Assembly: GCF_013433315.1 (NCBI RefSeq) | Contig: NZ_WXVV01000026.1 | Location: 56,042 to 120,041 of the forward strand | DNA length: 64,000 nt | Direction of reading: 5' to 3' | From: Pseudomonas crudilactis | GTDB taxonomy: Bacteria; Pseudomonadota; Gammaproteobacteria; Pseudomonadales; Pseudomonadaceae | Shown here: in pieces, positions 34,689 to 43,724 of the stretch | Numbering within the stretch: position 1 is the stretch's first letter | Layout: the number at the start of each line of letters is the position of its first letter | Made by a program: the position numbers and the translations under genes | Notes under the pieces: generated by a model | Database searches by the model: none | The model's input: the letters and a program-made list of their open reading frames with translations, nothing else | Told to the model about the DNA's origin: nothing

Positions 34689-34874
34689 ATGTTGGATCGC
34701 AAGAAGAACGATCACATCAACCTCGAATACGCCGGGACGGAAACTACCGTACTCACGGACATTGAGCGTCGACTGATCGATCTGTATCGCCGGCTGAGCC
34801 GCACTGAACAGCAACAGGTTCGTCGCGTGGCCGAGATACTGGCAATCAACCCAAAGGAGAAAGTAGAGGGCTGA
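34689..34874 (+). CDS. Hypothetical prophage protein, 61 aa
   Basis: The ATG follows GGAG in TATGGAGTAGTTAGC. The product ends with a helical region (DLYRRLSRTEQQQVRRVAEI), resembling small accessory proteins next to phage repressors. It lies downstream of the CI-like gene on the same strand. No function can be assigned. Confidence 0.6.
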   Translation: MLDRKKNDHINLEYAGTETTVLTDIERRLIDLYRRLSRTEQQQVRRVAEILAINPKEKVEG

Positions 34875-34929
34875 CCGTCATTCCTTGAATGATCCCGATC
34901 GCCGGCGCTATAGCGTTGGCGGTTTGTAG

Positions 34930-35187
34930 CTATGCCACCGCCTGCGATCCCAACTGCTCGAAAAGCTCCCGCTGCTTCGCTCGGGGCATTTCCCGCAAGC
35001 GATCGATCAACATCCGCTCGAATGTTTGCGATGAAGGACTGAGCGTGTGCGAGAACGTCAGATTCGCCACCCATGTGTGCCCGCACTTTGCGTCCAGGCA
35101 CTGGCAGTACAGTTTTACAAAGGCTCTGGTTACCTCTTCCCGCGAGGCAATCCGGCCCTTGTGTCCGCAATTGCATACAACTCTCAT
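34930..35187 (-). CDS. Ogr/Delta-like late gene activator
   Basis: P2-type Ogr proteins are small zinc-binding activators of late promoters. This 85-residue protein starts MRVVCNCGHKGRIASREEVT and has YCQCLDAKCGHTWVA, giving the paired cysteines of the family. The first pair is CxC rather than the usual CxxC, with a histidine two residues on. GGGGAGGGACATA precedes the ATG at 35187. Late promoter targets likely include the divergent region at 38084-38245. Confidence 0.85.
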   Translation of the reverse strand: MRVVCNCGHKGRIASREEVTRAFVKLYCQCLDAKCGHTWVANLTFSHTLSPSSQTFERMLIDRLREMPRAKQRELFEQLGSQAVA

Positions 35188-35262
35188 TATGTCCCTCCCC
35201 AGGGGCAGCTGATCGCCACCATATTGCCACAATCTGTAGTGGCTTTCTCTCCGCTTGGCTTT

Positions 35263-36291
35263 TCATGTGGTTGTATCCACTGCTTCAGGTGCGGGTTTCC
35301 AGCTAAAGCGCCTGTCTTCTCGCAGCTTGTCATTCAGTTGGTTGAACAACTGGCAGATCGGCCGGATCTCGTTGCTGGTGTATACGCGATCGATCTTTTC
35401 GATATCTCCGAAACCACCGGTGTTTTCCGGGATGATGCCGGCCAGTGCTGGGTTCATGCGCCAGGCGGCGATAACGTCGTTTCGGGTGATGTTCTTCACC
35501 TTCTCCAGTTCGTCTTTCGCCTGGAAGTCACCCACGGGGATGATCTGGATCGCGTTTTCTTTGCCGTTGGGGATGTTGACGAACATCGAGCGGAAGTTGC
35601 CCACGCCCTTGCTGGCACTGATCTGTGCGCGCAGCTCGTCTTCGTCCTCCTCGGTCAGATCAGGATCGTTGGTGTAGAAGATGTAACCGGCGTGCGCGCC
35701 GTTGCTGTAGTACCGACGGCGGAAGAGGGTGGCCGCCTCATTGAGCAGCAGCGCCTGCAGACCGCCCAAGTAATCCGGGATCCCGTAAATATTCTGTTCC
35801 ACGTCGTAGTCCAGGACGTGGGAAATCTCATGCTGTTCGAACTCCATTTCCTTGTTGTCGGGCAGCAACATCACGAAACCGCCGTCGACCTTCACCCGCA
35901 TGTTGATGGCCGGAAGGTGCTGCAGCTCCAGTACCTGTCCGAATGCATTGGTGTCGTTGTAGAAATACGCTTCACCAAAAACCATGTAATCCAGCCCGGC
36001 GCGCCCCATCGTTTCTGTACTGCAGCCCGCCGAGGGGATGAACTCACGCAGCAGCAGGTTGCGTTTGAATTTTGGAATGGCGCCGTGGTGCGCGTTGGCG
36101 CGCAGCAGCTTGGCCAGACCAGCCCGTGACACCGGAGGTTTGTAGATCTTTCCGTCGTCGCTGGGGAACACGCCCACGTACTCGCCGATGTTGCCGGACA
36201 GCACCTGTTCCGGCTCCCCGAACGTAAACGAGCGCATCGGTTGCTGCGTTGGTTGGGCTACGTGTTGCTTTCTGCGCTTGCGGTTGGCCAT
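35263..36291 (-). CDS. Phage portal protein (P2 Q-like)
   Basis: The 342-residue protein starts MANRKRRKQHVAQPTQQPMR and contains YMVFGEAYFYNDTN and the block IPDYLGGLQALLLNEAATLF, typical of PBSX/P2 portals. It forms the dodecameric DNA entry channel of the capsid. It is transcribed leftward after the terminase gene, as in P2. Its first 248 bases also lie within the terminase reading frame. Confidence 0.93.
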   Translation of the reverse strand: MANRKRRKQHVAQPTQQPMRSFTFGEPEQVLSGNIGEYVGVFPSDDGKIYKPPVSRAGLAKLLRANAHHGAIPKFKRNLLLREFIPSAGCSTETMGRAGLDYMVFGEAYFYNDTNAFGQVLELQHLPAINMRVKVDGGFVMLLPDNKEMEFEQHEISHVLDYDVEQNIYGIPDYLGGLQALLLNEAATLFRRRYYSNGAHAGYIFYTNDPDLTEEDEDELRAQISASKGVGNFRSMFVNIPNGKENAIQIIPVGDFQAKDELEKVKNITRNDVIAAWRMNPALAGIIPENTGGFGDIEKIDRVYTSNEIRPICQLFNQLNDKLREDRRFSWKPAPEAVDTTT

Positions 36292-38083
36292 GGCTGCTCT
36301 GGTTACTCGTGACGTAGCGGCTGCGACGCCGCTTGTTGGTGTTCAAAGGTTCGTTGGACAGGGCGTGCATCACCGCCCAGGCAATGTCGGCGTGACCGGT
36401 GGCTTCGGTACGCGATGCGCTGTAGGTGATCTGGCCACTGTTGGTGGCGCCGCGCTTGATGGTCAGGAAGGCCTGTGCGATATCGGTCCAGCCGGCGTCC
36501 CACTCGATGCGACTGCCTTGGATCGTGTCTTGGGCTTTGAGCACCAGGGCGTTTTTCGCCTCAAGGCTGTAGTGAATCGGAGTCGCCTTGGCGTAAAAGT
36601 CGCGCACCAGATCGAACACGCCGTAACCCACGCCGGTGACGTCAATGCCGATGTGCTGGACGTTGAAACGCTCGGTCAGCTTCTTGACCTGTGCAGCCTG
36701 GTAAGTGAACGAGTGGCCACGCCAGCTGTGCTTCTCCAGAATGCGGAACTTCGCCCCGGGTTCGAGTGGCGGCGCGATGACCACACAGGTGGCGTCGTCG
36801 CGGGTGCGGCTTGGGTCGTAGCCCAGCCACACGGGGCTGTTGCCGAACGGTCGATCCAGCTCCGCGTTGTAGTCCTCCCACAGCGACAGGTCCGAGTAGC
36901 AGCGCTCCAGATCTTTGAGGCTGAATGCGCTTTGGGTGCTGTCGATGAACTTGCAGTAGAACAGCTGCTGAAATTTGTCTTCGTCGTACTCCAGCTGCAA
37001 CTGCTCCAGGTCGAACAGATCGCAGCCGCCGGCGATCGCATCGTCCAGGGTGATCGTCTTGCGCCACTGCCCGTCCGGACACAGCGCGCCCTGTGTGTAG
37101 GCCGCTTCGCTCGGCCACACACCGCCGGCCTTCTTGCCGCGTTTGCTGTTGCGGAATTCATCGCCCGACCAGAATGGGTACGCCTGGTGCGACACGGCGC
37201 TGGGCGTCGAGAAATAGGTTTTGCGCCACTTCTTGTGTGTGCCCATAGCACTGGCCACGGTGCTGAGTTTTTCGAAGTCGCGAATCCAGAAGTATTCGTC
37301 CACGTAGACGTGGCCGTGGTAGCCCTGGGCGGTGCTGCTGTTGGTGCTGAGAAAGCGCAGTTCGGCGCCGTTGCTGAGGGTGATGGGGTTACCCGTAAGC
37401 TCGATGCCGAACCATTGCTGGGCGAACTGGATGATGTAACTACGGAAGATCTCGGACTGCGATCGGCTGGCCGACAGAAACACCTGGTTGTCACCGCTTA
37501 GCACGGCGTCCATGAACGCTTCGCCGGCGAAGTAGTAAGTCAGACCGACCTGACGGCTTTTGAGGATGTTCCGGACGCGGCGTGTCAGCGGGTTTTGTTT
37601 CGCCTCGAACAGCTCTTTCTGGTAGCCGTACATCTTCGAGATGAATTTATCGAGGAAGTCCACTTCGGTCAGGCCGCTGACGTCGTTTTTCGCCTTCTTT
37701 TCGCGCTTCTTGCCGCCTTCACCTCGTTCACGACGTTGACCAGGCTGGCGTTCGCGAGGCTCGTCCGGGGCGTCCGACGGTGCTGCCTGTGCAGGCTTGG
37801 CCGCAAGTTTTTTCAGCCGTTCGAGCAGGCTTGTCAGCCGCTCCAGTTCGTCCAGTTCGGCTTTCGTCAGCGGATCGATCTTTTCCAGGATCAGGGTGAT
37901 TCGCCGGTTGACCGCGCTCAACGGTTCTTCATCCGTGAGCATTTCGTCCCAGCCGCCTTGGCGGATCCAGTAGTAAACGATTCGGATGTTGGGCAGCTTT
38001 AAATGCGCCTGTATTTCCTTCACCGAACAGCGGCGCAGGTAGAGGCGTTTTGCGGCTTCTTTAACTTCGGTCGGGTAGTTCAT
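36044..38083 (-). CDS. Phage terminase large subunit (P2 P-like), with extended C-terminus
   Basis: This is the DNA-packaging ATPase/nuclease. From the ATG at 38083 it has 679 residues. The first 40 residues form an HTH (RLYLRRCSVKEIQAHL). The ATPase includes ILKSRQVGLTYYFAGEAFMD (Walker A region) and GHVYVDEYFW (Walker B). The nuclease includes WLGYDPSRTRDDATCV and HIGIDVTGVGYGVF. P2 P is about 590 residues; here the frame runs on about 83 residues through the start of the portal gene and ends in a low-complexity basic tail. A lost stop codon is likely. Confidence 0.92.
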   Translation of the reverse strand: MNYPTEVKEAAKRLYLRRCSVKEIQAHLKLPNIRIVYYWIRQGGWDEMLTDEEPLSAVNRRITLILEKIDPLTKAELDELERLTSLLERLKKLAAKPAQAAPSDAPDEPRERQPGQRRERGEGGKKREKKAKNDVSGLTEVDFLDKFISKMYGYQKELFEAKQNPLTRRVRNILKSRQVGLTYYFAGEAFMDAVLSGDNQVFLSASRSQSEIFRSYIIQFAQQWFGIELTGNPITLSNGAELRFLSTNSSTAQGYHGHVYVDEYFWIRDFEKLSTVASAMGTHKKWRKTYFSTPSAVSHQAYPFWSGDEFRNSKRGKKAGGVWPSEAAYTQGALCPDGQWRKTITLDDAIAGGCDLFDLEQLQLEYDEDKFQQLFYCKFIDSTQSAFSLKDLERCYSDLSLWEDYNAELDRPFGNSPVWLGYDPSRTRDDATCVVIAPPLEPGAKFRILEKHSWRGHSFTYQAAQVKKLTERFNVQHIGIDVTGVGYGVFDLVRDFYAKATPIHYSLEAKNALVLKAQDTIQGSRIEWDAGWTDIAQAFLTIKRGATNSGQITYSASRTEATGHADIAWAVMHALSNEPLNTNKRRRSRYVTSNQSSHGQPQAQKATRSPTNAATDALVYVRGAGTGAVRQHRRVRGRVPQRRRKDLQTSGVTGWSGQAAARQRAPRRHSKIQTQPAAA

Positions 38084-38245
38084 GGGCCGCAGTCTATGCG
38101 GCGAAAACCCCGGAAACGCGGGGTTAAATGCTGCGATCCGCCTATCTCTCGAAAATAGGAGAACCCTGAATTTCAACCGTTTGTTTGGCGGGTAATGGCT
38201 CCCTATCGTGGCGGCTCATTCAACGATTGAGCGCAGTCACCACTC
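38084..38245. promoter_or_regulatory. Divergent late promoter region
   Basis: The 162-bp gap lies between the leftward terminase and rightward scaffold genes, the place of the divergent late promoters in P2. Inverted repeats seen here are GCCGCA/TGCGGC at about 38087, ACCCCG/CGCGGGG-type arms near 38107-38123, and CCTAT/ATAGG at 38141-38159. Any of these could be the Ogr-like activator site. No experimentally defined box can be matched by eye. Confidence 0.5.
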
Positions 38246-39172
38246 ATGCCCCGTTCCCTTGTCTCCTACTGGAAACGTGTAGCCACCAGCGGCCCGACCG
38301 TCGATGGTCGCGAGATCCTTCCCCAGGAACTGCGCGACATCGCCGAGACCTACACGCCGACTTTGTACACCGCTGTTATCTGGTGTGAGCACGAACGCTG
38401 GTTCGGATCTCACGGGACGGTTTTTGCTGTGCGCCTGGTCGAGGAGGGCGACGATCTGGAACCTGGCCAAGTCGCCCTTGAAGCGCAACTGAAGCCAAAC
38501 GACAAGCTGCTGCGCCTGAACGACGCCGGCGAAAAGCTGTTCACCAGCATCGAGATCAAACCGAATTTCCGGGGCCGTGGCAAAGCCTACATGACCGGTA
38601 TCGCCGTCACCGACGAACCCGCCAGCGTCGGCACGCAGGAACTCTACTTCTCCAGTCGCACCAGCCGCGATGCGTACTACGCCGCATCCCAAGAACTCGG
38701 CCCTCTACGCGAAACCGAAGCGCAGGGCGAGATTGGCCGCCTTGTCGGCATGTTCACCCGCCTGTTCAAACGTTTCGGCATTGACGACACCGCCGCCGAA
38801 ACCACTCCGCAAACCCCAACCGAGAGCAAACCCCCAATGGATGAAGCTACCGCCACGGCTCTGAAAGCCCTGCTGGCCCAGCTGCTGGTCGTCGCTGCCG
38901 GCATTCAGGCCGTGATTGAACCTGCTGCCGAAGACGCACCAGAACCCGATCAAGCCCCGATCGATGACGTCAGCGCGGCAGTCGACGAGATCGTCACCAC
39001 CGCCGAAGAAGAACGCGAATTCAAGCGCAACGGCGGCAGTTCCAACAAAGCAGTGTTGGCAGCTCTGACCAGTCTGCAGCAACAGTTCACCACGCTGCAG
39101 AACACCAGCACCGGCCGTCAGTTGCCGCGTTCCACCGGCGCAGCCGACAAAACCAAAGCGCGGGTACTCTGA
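38246..39172 (+). CDS. Capsid scaffolding protease (P2 O-like)
   Basis: The 308-residue protein begins MPRSLVSYWKRVATSGPTVD. GPO proteins are an internal scaffold fused to a serine protease that trims capsid components. Likely catalytic residues are D20, H49 (WCEHERW) and S127 (DEPASVGTQ). The C-terminal half is alanine/glutamate rich and helical, ending in a basic tail, as expected for the scaffold part. It is the first rightward late gene. Confidence 0.92.
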   Translation: MPRSLVSYWKRVATSGPTVDGREILPQELRDIAETYTPTLYTAVIWCEHERWFGSHGTVFAVRLVEEGDDLEPGQVALEAQLKPNDKLLRLNDAGEKLFTSIEIKPNFRGRGKAYMTGIAVTDEPASVGTQELYFSSRTSRDAYYAASQELGPLRETEAQGEIGRLVGMFTRLFKRFGIDDTAAETTPQTPTESKPPMDEATATALKALLAQLLVVAAGIQAVIEPAAEDAPEPDQAPIDDVSAAVDEIVTTAEEEREFKRNGGSSNKAVLAALTSLQQQFTTLQNTSTGRQLPRSTGAADKTKARVL

Positions 39173-39173
39173 C

Positions 39174-40193
39174 ATGGCCCGTTCCCTGAGCGCCTACGGC
39201 GCCAAAATGTATGCAGCCATGCAACTTGCCATGGCCGAAACCTATGGTGTCGAGCTGTCCAGCAAGATGTTCAGCGTTGAGCCGTCCATCACCCAGGAAC
39301 TGAACGACGCCATCACCGCAAAGTCGGACTTCCTTTCGCGCATCAACGTCATTGGCGTAAGCGAAATCAAGGGCGAGAAGGTGTTTATCGGTGTGTCTGG
39401 CCCTGTCACCGGCCGCACCAACACCAAGACCACCGACCGCGAAGCGAAAGACGCTTCCGAGCTGGACAACACCACCTACGAACTCTCGTCGACCGAATCT
39501 GACGTGGGTCTGCCGTACGCAAAAATCGACGCCTGGGCCAAATTCCCAGACTTCCACCAACGCTACTCGGCTGCTGTGCAGAAACAGATCGCCCTGGATC
39601 GCATCATGGTCGGATTCCATGGCCTGAAAGCCGCTGCGCAGACCGATATCGCCGCTTACCCAATGCTGCAGGACGTGAACAAAGGCTGGCTGCAACAACT
39701 GCGCGAGCAAGCCCCACAGCAGGTACTCAAGGAAGGCAAAACAGCTGGCAAAGTAATCCTGGGGCAGGGCGGTGATTACGCCAACCTGGACGCACTGGTG
39801 CATGACACCAAGCAAATGGTGGACGAACGCCTGCGCGATGGCGGCGACCTGATCGCCATTATCGGCACCGACCTGTTAGCGGCTGACAAGGCAAAGCTGT
39901 ACGCCAAGCAGGGTGATACACCCACCGAGAAAGAGCGCATCGAGGACGCTCAGGTGATCGCCACTTATGGTGGTCTGCCAAGCTTCAGCGTGCCGTTCTT
40001 CCCGGTTAACGGCGTACTGGTCACCAGTTGGGACAACCTGTCGATCTACTTCCAGGACTCCAGCTGGCGTAAGCAAACCGTAGACAACCCGAAACGCTCC
40101 CGCGTCGAGGATTACAACAGCCGCAACGAAGGCTACGTGATCGAGCAGCTGGAAAAGATCGCGTTTACTGAAAACGTCGAGTTGGCCGCATGA
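39174..40193 (+). CDS. Major capsid protein (P2 N-like)
   Basis: The 339-residue protein contains EVKGEKVFIGVSG-like sequence (SEIKGEKVFIGVSGPVTGR) and YSAAVQKQIALDRIMVGFHG, diagnostic for P2-family HK97-fold capsid proteins. It starts one base after the scaffold stop and overlaps the small terminase gene by four bases. The N-terminal region (about 30 residues) may be removed by the O-like protease. Confidence 0.95.
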   Translation: MARSLSAYGAKMYAAMQLAMAETYGVELSSKMFSVEPSITQELNDAITAKSDFLSRINVIGVSEIKGEKVFIGVSGPVTGRTNTKTTDREAKDASELDNTTYELSSTESDVGLPYAKIDAWAKFPDFHQRYSAAVQKQIALDRIMVGFHGLKAAAQTDIAAYPMLQDVNKGWLQQLREQAPQQVLKEGKTAGKVILGQGGDYANLDALVHDTKQMVDERLRDGGDLIAIIGTDLLAADKAKLYAKQGDTPTEKERIEDAQVIATYGGLPSFSVPFFPVNGVLVTSWDNLSIYFQDSSWRKQTVDNPKRSRVEDYNSRNEGYVIEQLEKIAFTENVELAA

Positions 40194-40912
40194 GCCTGGC
40201 CCTTGCCCACAAGCGCCGTACTTTGGCACAGGGAACCGCTGCAGTAATCGCTGCAGCTGCCGCACCGTTGGCGTATTCGCCGGCGGAAGCCCTGAGCAGC
40301 CCGGCCAACGCGAAAAAGCACCTGCTGCTGATGGAAGCCTCTCTGGATCAGGATCTGCAGCGCCTTAGCGATATCAAGGGTCTCGCCGGGCGTCAGGCAC
40401 TCAAGCGCGAGGAGCTGTTGCCCAAGTACCAGGATTTCATTCAGCGCTACATGGACTCGGGTCTGGTGATGCCGAATCGCGTTCTGGTGCAGGTGATGGT
40501 CTGGCTGTTCGACACCGAGCAGTTCGAAGACGGCCTGGCACTGGCGGACTTTGCGATCGGTCAGGGTCAGGAAATGCCTGAGCGCTTCAAGCGCCGCGAC
40601 GTGCAGACCTTTGTCGCGGATGCCGTGATCGATTGGGCTTACGCCGAGTACAACGCGCAGCGCAGCCCGGAGCCGTACCTGTCCGATCTGTTGCCGCGTG
40701 TCGACGGTGAGTGGGAGCTGACCGAACAGATCCCGAGCAAGTACCACAAGTTGATCGGCATGCGTGCCATGGAGGCTGAGCAGTGGGAAACCGCGCTCCA
40801 GCATCTGGAACGTTCTACTGAGCTGTACGCGAAAGCCGGCAATGAGACGCGCATTGCGAAGTGCCGCAAGACGATCGCCAAACAACCCCCCGCCGTGACC
40901 GGCGCCCAATAA
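40190..40912 (+). CDS. Terminase small subunit (P2 M-like)
   Basis: The 240-residue helical protein starts MSLALAHKRRTLAQ and contains EELLPKYQDFIQRYMDSG and NRVLVQVMVWLFDTEQFEDG, as in P2 gpM. It recognises cos-type packaging sites with the large subunit. The C-terminal part has a TPR-like pair of helices (WETALQHLERSTELYAKAG). Confidence 0.9.
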   Translation: MSLALAHKRRTLAQGTAAVIAAAAAPLAYSPAEALSSPANAKKHLLLMEASLDQDLQRLSDIKGLAGRQALKREELLPKYQDFIQRYMDSGLVMPNRVLVQVMVWLFDTEQFEDGLALADFAIGQGQEMPERFKRRDVQTFVADAVIDWAYAEYNAQRSPEPYLSDLLPRVDGEWELTEQIPSKYHKLIGMRAMEAEQWETALQHLERSTELYAKAGNETRIAKCRKTIAKQPPAVTGAQ

Positions 40913-41010
40913 CCGACTACCCCCCCCAGCGGGGAACTGTGGACGTGTGTCTGCCATTCATGGCCAGCCCCACGAAAAACAGTCTCCCCGCCCTATTCGA
41001 GCGGCCAGCA

Positions 41011-41472
41011 ATGAGCTTTTCCGGGAAACCCACCACCTTTGTGGAACAGGCGATTGAGAACGACGGCTTCTGGCCGAACCTCTCCGTGTCCGAGTTCCAG
41101 AAGGGCTACCGCCTGCCGGCGGAGTACCTGGTAGACATGCTGGTCACTGATCTGACTACCGCGATGATTGAGATCAATCGCGATTTGTCCAAACGCAAAG
41201 GCCAATGGCAGAGCGTGGGCATCACCTCCGTGGAATCTGGTGACCCTAAGGTGCTGCCTGACGCCACATTTCACGTAGCGACGTACAAGCGCGCCGTGTA
41301 TTGCCGAGCCAAGGCCAGCTTGCTGACGCAGTTCGCCACGGTAAGCCGCCGTGAAAGCGCCGAAAACACCGGCAAAGAAATGCCCGAACGCGGCGAGACG
41401 TTTCTGCAGTTCAGCCAGCAGGCGGTTCGCTCGCTGCAGGGGCGCGGCCGAATCACGGCGGCAATCGTATGA
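41011..41472 (+). CDS. Head completion/stabilisation protein (P2 L-like)
   Basis: The product from 41011 has 153 residues with NDGFWPNLSVSEFQKGYRLP and the helical body LVTDLTTAMIEINRDLSKRK, matching P2 gpL. It plugs the portal after packaging. An in-frame ATG at 40960 gives 170 residues, closer to P2 gpL length, so the start is uncertain. It is followed by a four-base overlap with the tail completion gene. Confidence 0.88.
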   Translation: MSFSGKPTTFVEQAIENDGFWPNLSVSEFQKGYRLPAEYLVDMLVTDLTTAMIEINRDLSKRKGQWQSVGITSVESGDPKVLPDATFHVATYKRAVYCRAKASLLTQFATVSRRESAENTGKEMPERGETFLQFSQQAVRSLQGRGRITAAIV

Positions 41473-41921
41473 CCAAGCTGCAGACACTGACCGCGTATCT
41501 GTTGGAGCGCCGCCTGGTCGAGCCTGAACAACTCGACAGCTGGACGGAGCAGGTAAAGCTTTCGCTGATCTGGAAACCCGACGTCGACGGCATGCACTTT
41601 GCCGATATGCACTATCGCGCCGTGATTGTCCTGGAGCGTTTCGCCGCCAATCCGGCTCGCATGATGGCGTTGGTCGGCAGTTGGCTGGAAAACCACGACG
41701 CCAACCGTGACCGCCACGAACTGCCGGCGCCGGAGTTCCTTGTCGAGCCTCTGGATAACGATCTGTTCGACGTGGAAATCACGCTGGAGTTTGTCGAGCC
41801 GCAGTATCTGGCCGAAGACCCTGCCGGCGAGATCGAAGCCTTCGGCAAGATCTGGGCCTTTGTCCCGTTTGATCTGTGGATTGCAGAGCGCGGCGAGGTG
41901 GCCACAGATGGCCGGGCGTAG
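41469..41921 (+). CDS. Tail completion protein (P2 R-like)
   Basis: The 150-residue protein begins MTKLQTLTAYLLERRLVEPE and ends AFVPFDLWIAERGEVA, with VEITLEFVEPQYL in the middle. This matches P2 gpR, needed for tail completion. It overlaps both neighbours, consistent with translational coupling across the head-tail joining genes. Confidence 0.87.
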   Translation: MTKLQTLTAYLLERRLVEPEQLDSWTEQVKLSLIWKPDVDGMHFADMHYRAVIVLERFAANPARMMALVGSWLENHDANRDRHELPAPEFLVEPLDNDLFDVEITLEFVEPQYLAEDPAGEIEAFGKIWAFVPFDLWIAERGEVATDGRA

Positions 41922-42591
41922 CACGTTCGAACTCGACATTCGCGGTCGCTTGGGCGTACGCGAACAACTGGCGTTGCTTAGCCTGCCGCCGCAATTGCGC
42001 CGCCGCTTGCTGAACCAGGTCACCAAACGCGTGCGGACGATGAGCCGCAAGCGAGTACGTGAGCAGAAGAACCTGGACGGCACGCCCTTCGCTCCACGCA
42101 AGGGCGACAGCAAGGGCAAAAAGAAGATGGAAGCCGGCCTGGCCAAGTTGATGGTGGTCACCCGGGTGTCCGCTGATGAAGCGGAATTGGGCTGGAAAAA
42201 CGCCCTGACCCGATGGGTCGCCGCGCAGCAGCACAACGGCGTCAGTGAGCGCCGTACTGCCCAACAGATGCGCCGATGGAACAAGACCCCACCGGGTTTG
42301 GCAGCAACCGACAAGCAAGCCAAGCGCTTGCGCCGGTTGGGCTTCCGTGTGCGCCAAGCGGGCAAAAAGACGCTGACCCGGCCGTCGGTGGCGTGGATTC
42401 AAGAGCATGTGAATTACGCCAAAGCCGGCCTGTTGATCCGGATCCTCGACGACCAGCGTAGCGAAAGCAGCGGCGCGCAAAGCTGGGAAATCACCTTGCC
42501 GAAACGCCAGTTCATCGGCGCCGAAACCGAACGCGAAACCAACCTGCTGATTAACCAGGTGTTGCAACAAATCCTAACTTCACCCCGCTAA
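41908..42591 (+). CDS. Virion morphogenesis/tail completion protein (P2 S-like)
   Basis: From the ATG at 41908 the product has 227 residues, overlapping the R-like gene by 14 bases. It is basic, with the GpS-like segments QVTKRVRTMSRKRVREQKNL, DGTPFAPRK and PKRQFIGA near the end. P2 gpS works with gpR in tail completion. Longer frames upstream lie entirely over the R-like gene. Confidence 0.87.
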   Translation: MAGRSTFELDIRGRLGVREQLALLSLPPQLRRRLLNQVTKRVRTMSRKRVREQKNLDGTPFAPRKGDSKGKKKMEAGLAKLMVVTRVSADEAELGWKNALTRWVAAQQHNGVSERRTAQQMRRWNKTPPGLAATDKQAKRLRRLGFRVRQAGKKTLTRPSVAWIQEHVNYAKAGLLIRILDDQRSESSGAQSWEITLPKRQFIGAETERETNLLINQVLQQILTSPR

Positions 42592-42602
42592 CGAGGCACT
42601 GC

Positions 42603-43718
42603 ATGGCACTCGGTCAAGTCACCGTCGACAATCTCAATCTAGGCCAGGGCGCCGTGACAGAGGTTGAGCGTTACTTTCTTTTCATCGGCCCCGCCGCCAA
42701 AAACGTCGGCCAGATCATTCCGCTGAACACCGACAGCGATCTGGACGCCGCCCTGGGCGTCCCGGCGAGCGATCTGAAAACCCAAATCACCGCCGCACGT
42801 TTGAACGGTGGCCAGCGCTGGGCCTGCATGGCGGCCCCGATCGGCCCCGAAGGCGACTGGGCCACCGCTCTGGAGAAAACCCAGCAACAAGGGGTGTCGG
42901 TGGAAGCGGTAATCGTCACCAAGCCTGTTGCCAAGGGTGACGAACTATCGGCCATGAATGAAGCGGCCGTCGCCCTGAACAACACCTACGGCCGTCGTGT
43001 TTTCTTTCTGGCAAGCACCGCCGGCATCGCCGTCGACCAGACCTGGGCACAGTATCTGAGCGAGCAAAAAGCGTTGGTAGCGGGTCTGGCAGCGCCGCGC
43101 GTTTCACCGGTGCCGCAACTGCACGGTAATGACTTGGGCGTGCTGGCTGGCCGCTTGGCCAATTCGGCAGTCAGCATCGCTGATAGTCCGATGCGCGTGG
43201 CCACCGGCCCTGTGCTGGGACTTGGCGACGTGCCTATCGATATGGAGCTGATCCCGCTGCCGTCCGCTGTGCGCAGTGAACTGGATCGGGCGCGGTTCTC
43301 CGTCACCCAGACCTACCCCGACTACCCGGGCGTGTACTGGGGTGACTGCAACATGTTGGACACCCCGGGCAGTGACTTTCAGGTCGTGGAATACCTGCGC
43401 ATCACCGACAAAGCCGCTCGCCTGATTCGCCCGCTGCTGATCCGCCGTGTAGCCGATCGCCGCTTGAACAGTACCCCCAACAGCATGGCGGTGAACACCA
43501 ACCAACTGATGGCGCCTCTGCGTGCCATGGCCAAGTCCATCAAGTTCAACGGCGAGGTGTTCCCCGGTGACATCGAGCCGCCGAAAGACGGTGACCTGGT
43601 GCTGGAATGGCTCAGCAAAACCAAGGTTGCGGCCTACATCAAGCTCAAACCCCTCTACTGCCCGAAAGACCTCACGGCGAACATCGCCTTGGATCTTTCC
43701 ACTGACAAAACGGAGTAA
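42603..43718 (+). CDS. Contractile tail sheath protein (DUF2586)
   Basis: The 371-residue protein starts MALGQVTVDNLNLGQGAVTE and contains DYPGVYWGDCNMLDTPGSDF with EYLRITDKAARLIRPLLIRR. I recognise the DUF2586 family, the sheath of HP1/K139-like myophages rather than the P2 FI type. The next gene is the matching DUF2597 tube. This supports an HP1-like tail on a P2-like head. Confidence 0.88.
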   Translation: MALGQVTVDNLNLGQGAVTEVERYFLFIGPAAKNVGQIIPLNTDSDLDAALGVPASDLKTQITAARLNGGQRWACMAAPIGPEGDWATALEKTQQQGVSVEAVIVTKPVAKGDELSAMNEAAVALNNTYGRRVFFLASTAGIAVDQTWAQYLSEQKALVAGLAAPRVSPVPQLHGNDLGVLAGRLANSAVSIADSPMRVATGPVLGLGDVPIDMELIPLPSAVRSELDRARFSVTQTYPDYPGVYWGDCNMLDTPGSDFQVVEYLRITDKAARLIRPLLIRRVADRRLNSTPNSMAVNTNQLMAPLRAMAKSIKFNGEVFPGDIEPPKDGDLVLEWLSKTKVAAYIKLKPLYCPKDLTANIALDLSTDKTE

Positions 43719-43724
43719 CGCCCC

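Noticed and set aside
41707..41907. Upstream extension of the S-like tail gene
   Set aside because: The frame is open back to 41707 but lies entirely over the R-like gene and gives an arginine/serine-rich shadow sequence; the ATG at 41908 fits the family start.
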